Shown: positions 21,564 to 32,290, counted from the first letter of the stretch. The stretch: 64,000 nt of DNA from Adiantum capillus-veneris (GCA_014529385.2 CM043956.1:60521120-60585119), one strand, 5' to 3'. Made by a program: numbers and translations. Notes: generated by a model not told the origin, from the sequence alone.

Positions 21564-21603
<40 letters not shown>
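21564..21603. repeat. 40-base G homopolymer
   Basis: Forty consecutive G on the plus strand lie in the 5' leader of LINE C, which reads as C in the sense of the LINE. A 22-base G run occurs at 20286-20307 in the same element. Length in the source DNA may vary or be misassembled. Confidence 0.9.
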
Positions 21604-21604
<1 letters not shown>

Positions 21605-21895
21605 AGGGTAGGGGGCAAGGCTGGCGGGCAGCACGCGGGACGCGCTGGGCAGGTGGGGGGGCAGGAGGGCAGGCTACGCACAGCTCAGGACAGGGCAGCG
21701 CGCACAGGGCAAAAGGGGCGGGCAGGCAGTGGGGCTGCGCACAGCAGGGCAGCGGGTGGGGGGGTGTGGAAGCTGGAACGCGATGGCGAGGGAGAGGACA
21801 GCAGCAACGAGCCTTCACAGTAGCGTTACAGGGAGCAAGACTTGAGCGCGCCGTCCGGATTCTTGGTTCTGATGATCCTAAACTTGGGACACATT

Positions 21896-23281
21896 AGTGT
21901 TCTCACTGATTACATTAACAAACGATGTGGATTTTGTGGGTTCTTTAGGTGCTTTCTTAGGACAAACTCGTTTTATGTGACCTTTAGTTTGACATTCAAA
22001 ACATCTTCCTTCCTTTGCAATGTGCATACTGTGTGCGTTCTCAAGACTTAAACCAACCTCCTACTATTCCTTGAGCAGATTTTTCATCAGGCGTGAACTT
22101 AGGGGTTTCCTGAGTTTTAGCCTTTCCTTTACTATCACTGTGAGGTGAAGAGTGTTGTGCTCGAGGTGTAGAAGAAGATTCAGAAGAGGAAGAATTACCG
22201 TTGTTCTTACTATTGTGTTGGTCTAGAGGGGCGGTGGTCTTGAGGGGTACTTGACTTGTTCTCCTTCGGCTTACCTTTGTTGTGCTTCATCTCTTGTGCT
22301 AGAGCGATTCTCACGGCGTCATTGCAGTCTGTAGGATTGAAGACTTGCCCATTGAACTGGATGTACTCATCCAACCCAAAGAGGAAAGCCTCCTTGCGAT
22401 CCTCATCCGACTTACGCAATTGAACGCCAATCTGCATAATACGGTTAGAAAAAGACACAACAGTCGTGCCAATTTTCTTTTAACCGATCAAGGTACTGCG
22501 GTGGCATAAAATGAGTCTTGATCTTGACTTGGAAGTCGACCCAACTAAAAGAGAGGGGTACACCATCCGCGGCATGCTCGAGATGCTTAGCCAACTGTGA
22601 CTCCTGCCAAGCTTGATATCAATTAATGGCATCACCCGCTAGATACATGGCATCAGTCAAAACTTTTATGTCGTTGGTTTTCTTGTTAGTTGTGAAGTAA
22701 GCATTAAATTGATCCAACGAAGAATGAATCACAGAAGTATCCATCTAACCATCATACTTACTGAACGTCAACTTCTCAGTGACTGGGTTGTTGGAGTCGT
22801 CCTCTCTACATGTGTTGCGTGGTGACTTGCCGGCCTCGCTCTTCGTGGAGAGTACCTGCAGGACTAACTCCTGCATGCGTTGGTCCCTCTACGCCTCTCG
22901 CTCTAACTCCATAGCCGCTCGCTTTTCTTTGGCGGCTATGCGTTGAGCCTCGTGTGCTTGCTCACACTCAAGCTCCATAGCTGCCCTTCTTTCTTCAGCT
23001 GCTATGAGTTGAGCTTCGCGTACTTGTTCACGCTCAAGCTCCATAGCTGCCATTCATTCTTCACGGTCTCTATCCATGGCGGCACGCTGAGCCTCTTGTT
23101 GTAGCATCATCTCCATCATCGACTTGACCAAAGTCTCAATAGGGCTTGGTGCAATCCATGGCGTAGATGGGGATGGGGGAGGATCGGGGAAGAATCCTCC
23201 TGGTGTAAAGACTTCGTCTCCTCCAACTCCACTCTCATCACCTTCACGCAAAGTATCCATTCCGCTTCTGGTGATGACCAT
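21896..23281 (-). pseudogene. Element A gag
   Basis: The start is probably the ATG at 23281 (MVITRSGMDTL). A Pro-rich segment is followed by a coiled-coil stretch built of 22-residue repeats (AAMELEREQ, then EAQRIAAEE-like), encoded by a 66-bp DNA repeat at 22905-23090. The capsid region follows in broken frames with LDQFNAYFTT, DAMYLAGDAIN, WVDFQVKIKTHF and, at 22210-22458, the downstream gag segment. Pieces of a zinc knuckle occur near 21950-22020. Stops are present about every 100-200 bases. LINE C cuts it at 21896. Confidence 0.75.
22905..23090 (-). repeat. 66-bp tandem repeat in element A gag
   Basis: The phrase (A/G)CTCCATAGC(T/C)GC recurs at 22905, 22971 and 23037 with a spacing of 66 bases. 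It encodes 22-residue Glu/Ala/Arg-rich units that would extend a coiled coil. Confidence 0.75.
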
Positions 23282-23660
23282 GCATTGAGTACTTGTTGGG
23301 GTACTTGAGTACTACTTGTAATCTGCGTTTAAGAAGGCTTTTCTCTTACCCAAGCTCAACTCCTTCCTGTGGGTGCACCCCTTGGCGGCCTTGCGCTCAC
23401 ACCAAGGTTGCTTTTTTCCATCTCACGTCGATTGGCCTGCTGCTAAGTGCAAGGTCTGCTCTCAATGAGTGGAAAAGAGGAATGAGGGGAGGCTAGACAA
23501 GCCCTTCTTTCTGGAATACCTGCCACTCTTCAAAAACACATATAGGGATCGACATGTGCAAGTGGTCTTGGGTTACACGCGATCACAACAAGCAAAAAAA
23601 TAAAAAATATGGTTCTTTGTGCTTCTTTCCTTGAGTGATGATACCGAACACTGCCAAAGA

Positions 23661-23672
23661 GCTTTGATACCA
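23661..23672 (-). other. Element A primer binding site (tRNA-Met-like)
   Basis: The plus strand reads GCTTTGATACCA. The complement TGGTATCAAAGC differs by one base from the standard tRNA-Met site and lies two bases from the LTR, the same spacing as in element B. Confidence 0.8.
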
Positions 23673-23673
23673 A

Positions 23674-23840
23674 TGTAATGTGCAGAGGAAGTGAATGATT
23701 GTATGCTCAGGATGAGTGTTTCGTTTGTGCCCAAGGTTCCTTTTACAGAAAGGGAGAGAGAGCCCCCTTTTCTACTTTATGCGAGATTGTGCAATGGACC
23801 AAAACAAAAGAGAGAATGAAAAATTGTGAGTGAAAAGTGT

Positions 23841-23887
<47 letters not shown>

Positions 23888-24781
23888 CGACACTAGATGG
23901 GGTCCCAAACCCCTCTCCAAGGCCCCCATCTCTATTGCTAAAGAGGTATTTGCTTTAGATTGCACAAAGTCTGGTGCAATGGTTCTAAATGCTGAGATGC
24001 TTGACGACGACGACGACGATGACGATGTCGACAGCGAGGCTAATGGGCTGAAATCTGAAATCGCTACTTATGCTTGATGGCTGAGAACTGAATTGCTGCT
24101 CTTAGGCTGAAATCTGTACTTGCTGTGACGACGACGACAAAGCTTGAAGAAGGTGCTTGTGCGGCGAGGCTATGGCTGAATGCAAAAACGTTGGGAAATT
24201 GGTGACGATGGGGCTGAGATCGATGAGGATTGGCTGGGGGTCGGGATGCGGGTTTTGTGGCGAGGTTTGGGCTAAATGTTGGCTGAAAAACGCTGATGCT
24301 GCTGGCTGAAAACGCTAATGCAAGGTTGCAAAAGCGTTGGTACTACCGGTCCTTGAGAGGCTCTTCTTCACTGCCGGCAAAAACGTTGGTACTACCGGTC
24401 CTTGAGAGGCTCTTCTTCACTACTCCTCTGGCTAACTCTGGTACACAAGGCCTAACTTGGTCGGTGGCCTCCAAGAAAACCCCACGATTTGGGAATTTGA
24501 AGGGTCATCTAATTAATAAAAATTCCCTGTAAGAAGTGGTTCACGGGCAGTTGGAAAAATGGTTCCATGCGGTGCAAATGCTTATGCTTGGTGCTAGATA
24601 CTGATGCTAGTACTAATGGGTTGTGCAATCAGAGGGTATGGAGCTACTCTTAAGTGCTTGGACATGCACGTCTTGCATATAGGCTCACAAGGTTGCCTGA
24701 ACACTTCCTAGGCTGTTCTAAACCCTAGAATAGGAGTTACAGCTTGTCCACATGCACATAGGGTTAGATGTGCACGTGACA
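23674..24781 (-). repeat. Element A 5' LTR (about 1.1 kb)
   Basis: On the plus strand it runs from TGTAATG to GTGACA. It contains a pure GA run (23844-23883), a GAC/GAT run (24004-24030) and an internal 60-base duplication around 24330-24420 (GTTGGTACTACCGGTCC twice). The right half aligns with 575-977. The ends (TGTCAC on one side, TTACA on the other in the minus sense) resemble those of element B. Confidence 0.75.
23844..23883. repeat. GA microsatellite
   Basis: Twenty GA units without interruption, within the LTR of element A. Confidence 0.95.
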
Positions 24782-24786
24782 AGGTG

Positions 24787-25640
24787 CTTCTCTGCGTAAC
24801 AGCGGCGTAGACCACCATGTCTGTGGAGTTCCTTTCAAGTAAGGTGCTGCCCTTCGCACCTTGGAGTGTTTTGTGAACCAGACGTCAAACTGCTATACAA
24901 ACTCAAGGGCTTGATAGGTATCTTGGTAGCTTGAAAACATGTCAAATATGGTGGCTTGACCCCCTTCCATGAACTCCTTGGTCTTCTTGGTCGCGTGTTC
25001 ACTGTCAGAAGAGGACGAGCTCTCCTCCTCTGAACTGCTAGATGGCCTCCGAGCCTTCTAGACTTTCTACTTTTCTTGCTTTTCTCCGCTTCTTCCGCCT
25101 TTTCTCATCCCCTCTGGAACTAGAGGACGACGAACTGTTCGAACTCTCTGAAGAGGAAGAATTCTTTCGAGAGTGCTTCAAGTCTCTCATTATCTGGTTC
25201 ATCTTCTGGTCAAGAGCTCTATCTAGCTCTTTCTACGAGTGCAGCTTCTGCTTTTTTGCACTTGTGTCCTTTCAGCTTTCCTCCCGACCTGAGAGGAGAA
25301 TCAATGGCCTCACACCATCTCGAGTAAATCTCATCAATCAGGTAATTCTTGAGGTGTTATGCAAATCTCGGGTCTCTGGAGTACTTGATCAGTCTCGCAC
25401 ATGTGTCAACGCGCAGTTGACGTCTGTACTTCGCTTTGGCAAACTTTCTCGCCGAAAATATGCCCAGTTCCTTCATTCTTTTCTTCAGTTCCCACGCCCG
25501 GTTTCGACTTTTCTTTGCCTTCCCGCTAAGAGGTGTTATTTCTGTCAGATTCTTCAGGAGAACCCGTGTGTACTCTTGGGTTTTTTATGGCTTATGCCTT
25601 GAAGACAGAGCGATGAAGGCCGGAGCGTGCCCAATGCGTG
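24787..25640 (-). pseudogene. Element E gag remnant
   Basis: The minus strand encodes a decayed gag like that of element B. It has an Arg/Lys-rich region (KAEEAEKSKKSRK) and Ser/Glu-rich runs (SSEEESSSS type). The better-conserved capsid and pol parts are absent. Stops interrupt every frame. The left edge coincides with the LTR end of element A, so A may have inserted into E. The rest of E would then lie left of the window. Confidence 0.55.
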
Positions 25641-25986
25641 ATGGAGGAAGGGTGGGAGTGCCTATTTAGTAATACATCCTTTGCTCTCAGACTTTGCGTC
25701 TAGATGCTCTGTAGAGTGAGGCCCCAGGGGCTCTTATAAATAGTACAATGGATGCCCAAAAGCAGAGCCCCAAAAGCATCAGGTTCAAAAACACTGAACC
25801 CCAAAAGCAGCGTGATTTACGGAAATCCATACAGCCTGCCACGTCATTAGCACAAAACGCGAGCGCGATTTACGGAAAATCCCTCCAGAGTTCGGGCTTT
25901 GGGTTTAAGGGTTTTTGGCCCCACGGCCAGTGCTCGTAAGTTCTTCAAGTTGGCAGTTGGTGATGTCACATCATCACTTTGTGACA
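25641..25986 (-). repeat. Element E LTR (minus strand, relative of element B)
   Basis: On the minus strand it starts TGTCACAAAGTGATGATG, as in element B (TGTCACAAAGTGATGACG). It shares GCTTTTGGGGCTCTGCTTTTGGGCATCC, given here as a region at about 25690-25770 in minus sense, and AGAGCATCTAGACGCA. A TATTTATAAG box precedes the shared block. The inner edge is approximate. No second LTR is visible. Confidence 0.7.
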
Positions 25987-26258
25987 TAATCCGTCTCCAG
26001 GCAAAGCTGAACTGGGCGTCTGTGTGGGCATCCAGCGAGACCCTAATAGACCATGAGCTGCAGTTGTAGATGAGGGAAAGAATTGGGAAGGGTCAATGCA
26101 CAGGCAAGTAGGGCTACAGACAGCAATCAGGTTTCGCCCCCCTCCCCCCCCGTGACGCTCCTTTTTTCTCTTTTTGCAGAGTTTAACAGGTCATTTTGGC
26201 TTTTTGTTGGATGTTATGATCATCCTCCTTTCTTTCTGAGTTCGTGTTTTCTCTTCAG
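25987..26258. other. Flank upstream of the ferredoxin-like exons
   Basis: No exon could be assigned with confidence. There is a pyrimidine-rich run (26140-26178) ending TTTTTGCAG, a good intron acceptor, followed 80 bases later by the acceptor CTCTTCAG at 26258. Upstream exons of the gene may be missing because of the insertions to the left. Confidence 0.4.
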
Positions 26259-26706
26259 GAAAAGCCTGGATCCTTTTGATAGTCCTGAATGTGAGGCGCA
26301 GGATGTTTTTGTTTATGAGTTGGAATGCATCGGGAGGGGTAAGTGTGTTCTCAGCTGGATCCTTTTCATGGTTTGCTGTTGGAATCTTACAACTTGATTA
26401 TTGCAGTCTGTCCATATTCCTGCGTAGAGAGGGCTCCAAATGTCTTTAAGTTTGCGGCAGAAACAGGATGTGCAAGGGCAGTTGTACAAGGTGTGTCAAG
26501 GTGCCCAAGATTTGGGTTTCTACATTAGCACACATCTAACAAAAGCTAGGTTGTGTTGACAACTGGCTACAGGTCCTCCGGATGATTATCAAGTACAACT
26601 TGCTGTTGGACAATGTCCCCGCAATTGCATTTATTACGTCACGCCTCTCCAGCGAGAAGCTTTGGAGCGAATTCTGGAAAGGTTACTCTCTTGCTTTTTC
26701 GCTTGA
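26259..26706 (+). CDS. C-terminal exons of a 4Fe-4S ferredoxin-like host protein (partial)
   Basis: Three exons are read at 26259-26338, 26407-26490 and 26573-26706, with GT-AG introns of 68 and 82 bases. All junction phases agree and the frame ends in TGA. The protein reads SLDPFDSPECEAQDVFVYELECIG, split here as positions 26264-26333. APNVFKFAAETGCARAVVQ follows, and then QLAVGQCPRNCIYYVTPLQ. This is the layout of the ferredoxin domain in plastid DnaJ-ferredoxin proteins (one Cys-rich loop, then CPxxCI). The first loop is irregular: CIG is followed by RVCPYSCVERAP, so a Cys-x-x-Cys spacing is lost. It may be a decaying copy or a divergent gene. Upstream exons are not seen. Confidence 0.6.
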
Positions 26707-26724
26707 TGATTGTTGAAATGATAA

Positions 26725-26860
26725 CAAGCCTATCATAGCCTAGTGGTTAAGGTGGGTGTGTGAGTGTGTAAAGACCCAGGTTTGATTCTCAGGGGTGTCG
26801 TTCAAATGGCAGTGGTACCTCAAAGAACAAAAAGCCTATGGTCTTTGATTTTAGAAATGA
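26725..26860 (+). mobile_element. tRNA-derived SINE-like unit 1
   Basis: A box-A-like TAGCCTAGTGG (26736-26746) and a box-B-like GGTTTGATTC (26779-26788) stand at tRNA-like spacing. The sequence does not continue into a foldable tRNA, which favours a SINE head. It lies directly behind the stop codon of the ferredoxin-like gene and may form part of its 3' UTR. The right end is approximate. Confidence 0.45.
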
Positions 26861-27399
26861 AAAAGGATTGTTTAGACATGACATTCTATACATGTGAATA
26901 CTATGCTAGGTAGATTATTTGGCACATACATATGAACAATATAAACATTGATTGGGGTGGATGTAGAATAAATAATGGTGTAATGACGCCTAACAATTCT
27001 CTTGATATGTAGGGCCTTGGAGGGCACCTTCTACTCCAATGAAATTGTTCTTCTAGAAAGCCTCCTTGCTCGAGCCAAGTTTGAAAATGGTAGGTACACC
27101 CCACCTAAAAGAGAGGCAAAGACATCAACTGAATGGGTTGATTGGTATTGACTCGGTGGTCATATGTTGAGGTTCTATGTGTATGATAAGGATCATAAAG
27201 ACGTGTACCCCATGTATCAGGGGTTGTAATTAAGTAACTATTGTATTCAGATACCATATAATTGTAAACCTCCCTGAAGTCATCAAATTGTAACTAACCT
27301 TTTTTTCTCTGCTTGTACATGTGTTCAATATATAGGATTTGTGGCCTCCTTTTTTTCATTTGTTTCCATAGCTCAAACAAGGAAATTTGGAGGAGAAGT

Positions 27400-27560
27400 T
27401 TATGGTACTTCTAGACTAATGTGTCCTTTATTAATTGGTATAACTCAAGTGCCCAGGCTCAAGTGCTTCCAAAGCAGTCCTGCTGCAGTTCCAACAGGAC
27501 TTGAACACCCAACCTTGAAGACACTATCCAAGTTCCTTACCAACTAAGCTATCACCCAAT
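27400..27560 (-). mobile_element. tRNA-derived SINE-like unit 2
   Basis: On the minus strand TAGCTTAGTTGG (27540-27551) is followed by GTTCAAGTCC (27497-27506), again box A and box B. The body extends left without coding potential. The ends are not defined. Confidence 0.45.
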
Positions 27561-28300
27561 GATTAAAATGCTTATTAGGTGTAAAAGTGTGTTCAATTTG
27601 TGCATCCAATATGCTCTTCTAAGTAAGAACTTTACATCGGACTTAAAGAATACAATTGTAATGTCCTCTAGAGGCCAATATCTACTTGTGAAATAGATCA
27701 ATGAAGAAACAAGTGGTGAAATCATGAGACCTACCTAGCTACTTGGCTTAACTTAAATCATGAACAGCTCTGTAAGTCCCTCTTATTTTGAAGGAATAAA
27801 AAGTTCCTTTGCATATCTTATTTTGCAAAAAAATAAGAGTGCACTTCCATATTTTTACTTCTTCAATCTCCCCTCTTCAAAATTTGGTGTTGATTGCAAG
27901 GCTATTCAATGAGCATACAAGGAATTTTACAACCAACCAATAGGTTTTTCCCCATGGAAAACGAGCTTTAAAATGATCAAAGGAATTCTAGCTAGCCCAA
28001 AATGGTAAAGCAGTGCTATGGTCTTGCCCTTTGAGAAGGTCGAAAAGAATGAAAATGCAACCCAAATACCATATGCTAGTTGAAGATGGGAAAAACTACA
28101 AGAGTTTGTGTATAAACTCTAGCTCCATCCAATACGGAAGGTCAGGGTTAGGATACCATGTATGGGAGGGTTGGCATTGGAGACCGATAGCATTGTGATC
28201 TAAGAATGCTTGTTCCACCCTATCCTAACTCCCTTACCACACCCTCTTGTCTTGTTTATTGGTATTCTAGTCACTTGCAAGATTGAACCACCTATGCACT

Positions 28301-28308
28301 TGTGTGCG

Positions 28309-28354
<46 letters not shown>

Positions 28355-28419
28355 TCATTGTTATACATAGCAACCGGATAGAGGGTCACATTAGTGATAG
28401 GAGACCCGATCCTTGTGGG

Positions 28420-28450
<31 letters not shown>
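28301..28450. repeat. GT and GA microsatellites
   Basis: A GT-rich run at 28301-28330 joins a GA run at 28330-28355. A second GA run lies at 28421-28450. Long open frames over this area are products of the dinucleotide repeats. Confidence 0.9.
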
Positions 28451-28452
<2 letters not shown>

Positions 28453-28639
28453 ACAAGCAGCGAAGCAAAGAAAATGCCAAATATACATGCACACGTAACA
28501 AAGTGAAAGCAACAACAAATTGGGTTCAATCTTGCCTCCATGTCTCATGCATTGTTCCCCATGGGAGATCAACGCCCCAGATCACCTATGATCACTAGGT
28601 GATCAAGACCATTTGATTATTCAAGGGGGCAAAAATGGT

Positions 28640-28760
28640 GTCCCTATTCTACCCCCATTTCACCTAGCATTGCACGAGGTTGAACCTAGGACCTCATGGT
28701 TCCCATGCAAAACCCTTACCACCATGCTTTCATGTGTCACATGTCCATGTGGTGACATGG
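28640..28760 (-). mobile_element. tRNA-derived SINE-like unit 3
   Basis: On the minus strand GCATGGTGGTAAGGG (28713-28727) and AGGTTCAACC (28679-28688) resemble box A and box B. The intervening sequence GTTTTGCATGGGAACCATGAG can form a short arm. The ends are not defined and the call is tentative. Confidence 0.35.
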
Positions 28761-28860
28761 AGCGTGAACACTACCTTGGTTTACACCCTTGTTCACCCTA
28801 CTTTACCGTTAGATCTTTCCTGAGGGACCTTGTGTGAAATAGCGACAAGGATCAGGGAGT

Positions 28861-31313
28861 GAGCACATCCCACACATATGTATCTAAATCTATCAAAAAG
28901 CAAGGTTCTTCGATTTGGTGTGAAAAGTGTATTCTTTTTCTCAAAGATACAGTTTGCCTATATCTCAAATAACGTTTGCTTACTTTTTCAAACATGCAAT
29001 TTTCCTATATTTCAAAAAAGATTTGCTTAAACAAAAGATGGTTCATCGCCTTGTGCTTGAGTCCTGAATTTCATCATTTATTCATTTACCAATCTCTTAG
29101 GAAACATCAAGACACTGAATTTTCACCAATGGAATATTGAAGGATTAGCTAGAGAACACAATAATATTATCTATCCCTATTTTCATAATAAATTAGCTAT
29201 ATTGCTTCAATTAATGATCGGTACATTGTCAACGTGTTCCCTCAACTGTTGTTGATCCACACCATACTATCTGAATCTATGTTATCCGTACAAAGTTTTT
29301 GTGTTGTCTCTATCAACAATTGATAGAGATTTGCATGTCCTCATGAAAGCTTTACACCATGTAGCAACATTGGGGAACTAAAAAATGCAACCATATGTTG
29401 TCTTGATCAATGCACTACACAATATGAAGAACCACATATTGCCTCATGGTGTGATCCATAAAGTATCGAATGTCTAAGACTTTTATAGTGAGATATAAGT
29501 GATTGATTGTGGGTGACACATTGACATGTTTTAGTAGAATGGTTTTTCTATTCAATCAAATATCTATAATACTTGAGTGGATCCGATGGTGGTCAAATAC
29601 TACAAAATTATTCCAAGAGTCAAAATTCCTACATCCTTAGCAAAGAAAAGAGAATCATTTGTCAAATGCAATGGAAAGATTGCCACCAATGGACGGAATA
29701 AACTTAGCTCCAAAGACTTTTGTACATGCTAATGGCAAGACAATTTAATCTATAGGCATTATCATTAATTTTGTGAATATGTGCAAGCTTAACCTTGAAA
29801 GGTCTTTCAATATCTCTAAGTTCTTGCTTATGTGTCTTGTTGCCATTTGTTGGAAAAGTGTACCATTATTGTGGGGCTAGACAGTCTCTAATGCCTAAAG
29901 AAACAAGACACAAATTTGAATTTTCTCAAGTAGAGTACTCAGATAAAATCTAAAAAATATCAAACTTGGTATTATTATATTCTCCCTTTCATGAGGATTA
30001 TGATGCAATTTTTAGATATTGAAAATGACTAAAATGCTCCTCAAAAATACCATTTTACATCAAAATGTCTCTATATTGGCTCCTTTACCCTAGTTCAAGT
30101 AGTGCTATCTTCTCACCAGTCACAACCACATTCTCTTCTAGGATCTGTTTTACTATATCCAAAGATATATGATGGGAATTAAGGGGCAAAGATTGCAATG
30201 GACCTTGAGGCAATGTTCGAGAAAGATTTGCCTCAACTTAGCCTTTAGTTGGTTGATTATAGAGATTAGCTGCTTGCAACACATGGTGACGGGAAGAAAA
30301 ATCAATAAAATATACAAGAAAATAGTTCAAAAATATTGTAAATTTGGAAAAGTCAACTAGTATTTTTGGTTATCATATTTACAGGGAGGAAACATGGCCG
30401 TTAGAAAAAATAAGACTTTCCTTGACATAGTTGTGAGGGTGAAAAGTGGACCAATGACTTGTTCTCAGCATCCACCAACTTTGAGTCAAATCTATTCAAA
30501 GAGCAAAAGTGGCAACCTAGTGCCAATGCATATTAACCTAACACCCCTACAACCCATAACAAGATGAGCAACGAGTAATAGGTCACATCCACGATACAAG
30601 TGTTGTTATACCCCCAAGCTAATCGAATGTGTACCTCTTACTAGGCATGCCCCGAAAACATCCCATAACAATCTCAGGACATATTCTTGACGACCCCGTC
30701 TCGGTCACGTCTCAAATAGCACGGCTCGGGTCCCATCATTAATCCTTCATGGGTAGCCAACATGCCTTCCATGTCCCTGGCCCCGCATAGTGCCAAGCTT
30801 CAAGGTGGGACCTACAAAGAGGTCATAGTGTGGCATGGGGTACCCTTCAAGGTAGCACCACATTGCACGGTGCATGAAGTGGGACTAGTGTATCTAGATG
30901 GGGCCACCCCACTCATCAGCCCTTTTCCTCATCAAACCAAAGTGGGCTGAAGTGAGAGCTACATATGCAGGAGCCGGGGTAAACGGGTACATATAGTGCA
31001 AAGTATCTAAGTGCAAATGTACCCTTATGCATTGCAAAATGCTTTTTTAAAAAATATTTTGAGTGAGTGTGTATAACTTTGGATTTTGGTATAAGATTGG
31101 AAAAGTATGCTTTGAAGTGCAAGTAGAATTCCCCATACTTGAACAGTCCCCTAAAGGTAACCCAGAGTGCATAGAACCACCTGGTATGTTGGTCTATGTG
31201 GAGCCTTTTATTGAGTGGAATTCGTAGTGATTCTCTAAAATGCAGCACTTGCAAGCCTTCATTTTGACACACCTTGTTGACTTTAGCTAACACCAACTTT
31301 AATTTCCAATAGT
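28861..31313. other. AT-rich sequence without recognisable genes
   Basis: I see no conserved domain, LTR pair or primer site. A GC-richer block at about 30620-30960, full of CCC/GGG words, differs in composition from its surroundings and could be an old LTR or DNA transposon. Short open frames on both strands have no similarity I recognise. Confidence 0.5.
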
Positions 31314-31530
31314 CATAATCTTCAATATAACAAGCTTCAATATAACAAGCTACCTAGTTAGATCAAGTCTTCACCTTGAAGTAACTTTGGGTCTTCATGA
31401 CACCATGAAGTCGCAATCTTCAATATAAAAAGTCATAATTTCCAATAGTCGTAATCTTCAATATAGCAAGCTACCTAGTTAGATCAAGTCTTCACCTTGA
31501 AGTCGCTTTGGGTCTTCATCACACTATGAA
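31314..31530. repeat. Tandem duplication of about 120 bp
   Basis: The block containing TAATCTTCAATATA, AGCTACCTAGTTAGATCAAG and TTTGGGTCTTCAT occurs twice (about 31314-31415 and 31450-31525). A shorter ATAACAAGCTTCAAT repeat lies inside the first copy. Confidence 0.8.
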
Positions 31531-31624
31531 GTCTTTGGTAGCTCTTGAGTCTTCAAACATGGTCCCATTGAATAAGGACCATGTTTCTACTACAAACTAC
31601 TTCTGAATGCATGTAAAGACATGT

Positions 31625-31715
31625 TACCTTTAATGAGTCTTCATAGAGTCTAATGAGTCTTCATGTAAAGTCAAGTCATGTTATCTTTAATGAGTCTTCA
31701 TAGAGTCTAATTCTT
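31625..31715. repeat. Local duplication around TGAGTCTTCATAGAGTCTAA
   Basis: ATGTTA(C/T)CTTTAATGAGTC and the following GAGTCTTCATAGAGTCTAAT appear twice within 90 bases. Confidence 0.75.
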
Positions 31716-31983
31716 TCAAGACATCTCCTTACACAAATGCCCCAGTTGAATGTGAGACTAGCTTATTGCTTCATCTGAGCACTCTTGCACTTTTATTGGA
31801 TTGAACCGTATCATTTGCCGATCGCAAACTGTCATGGTAATGTGAAATAGTTCCTCAAGAACTTCAGAAGCACCACTCAATATAGCCTAAAAATAGTTTA
31901 CTTCTTTAGGTCTGCTCCGGATTGTTACCAAAGCTGTTACAATTTTCCCAATAATTTCTACCCCTTATCAACAAGTACCATTA

Positions 31984-32126
31984 ACACAACCACCTAGGCT
32001 CAATCATAGCAAAGACAAGGCACCAATAGCATGCCTCCCTAAGAGGCAACAAGGGTCAATGTTGCCTCATAGGGGGCTTCCTATTGGTGCCTTGTCTTTG
32101 CTATGATTGAGCCTAGGTGGTTGTGT
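31984..32126. repeat. Long near-perfect inverted repeat (143 nt)
   Basis: The outer 46 bases 31984-32029 are the exact reverse complement of 32081-32126. The inner arms 32030-32050 and 32061-32080 pair with few mismatches, leaving a 10-base loop AAGGGTCAAT (32051-32060). The whole forms one hairpin of about 67 base pairs. It could be a foldback MITE or an inverted-duplication small-RNA locus. Confidence 0.9.
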
Positions 32127-32164
32127 CATAAAAATGGAAACCAAATAATGGTTTTAAGTGGAAA

Positions 32165-32290
32165 ACCAACGCTTCTTTTGCCTCTTAGGAAGGATCCCTA
32201 TTGGTGCCTTGTCTTTGCCATGATTGTGGTTGTGTTACAAAAATGCAAACTAAATCATGGTTGTTAGTGGAAAACTAACACTTATTTTGG
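32165..32290. repeat. Extra copy of the hairpin's right arm
   Basis: CCTATTGGTGCCTTGTCTTTG and the following TGTGGTTGTGT, ACAAAAATG, CAAACTAAAT and GTGGAAAA repeat the segment 32079-32180 with several changes and one deletion (GAGCCTAG missing). Confidence 0.8.

Larger units (their letters stand above)
10405..21879 (-). mobile_element. LINE C, near full length, interrupted by copia D
   Basis: Without the copia insert the element is about 6.2 kb on the minus strand. From 5' (right) to 3' (left) there is a GC-rich leader with a 40-base C run, ORF1 with DUF4283 and a CCHC knuckle, and ORF2 with AP endonuclease, RT and zf-RVT tail. It ends in an A-rich tail (T-rich at 10404-10417 on the plus strand). 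The 16-bp duplication flanks it. Frameshifts, stops and an RT deletion make it inactive. It lies between gag and protease of element A. Confidence 0.9.

Noticed and set aside
21473..21823. Gly-rich plus-strand frame and Pro-rich minus-strand frames in the LINE leader
   Set aside because: They are generated by the 40-base G run and GC-rich leader. The true ORF1 starts at 21428.
23991..24076. Open frame with a run of Asp residues
   Set aside because: It comes from a GAC/GAT triplet run within the LTR of element A and has no domain.
25042..25602. 186-codon plus-strand frame
   Set aside because: It is the antisense shadow of the decayed gag of element E, whose repeats are visible on the minus strand.
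26736..26790. Functional tRNA gene
   Set aside because: Box A and box B are present but no acceptor stem or complete cloverleaf can be drawn. A SINE head is more likely.
28210..28598. Arg/Glu-rich frames on both strands
   Set aside because: They are produced by GA and GT microsatellites.
28861..30100. Possible decayed coding region on the minus strand
   Set aside because: Short stretches look protein-like, but I could not match them to any family and stops are frequent.
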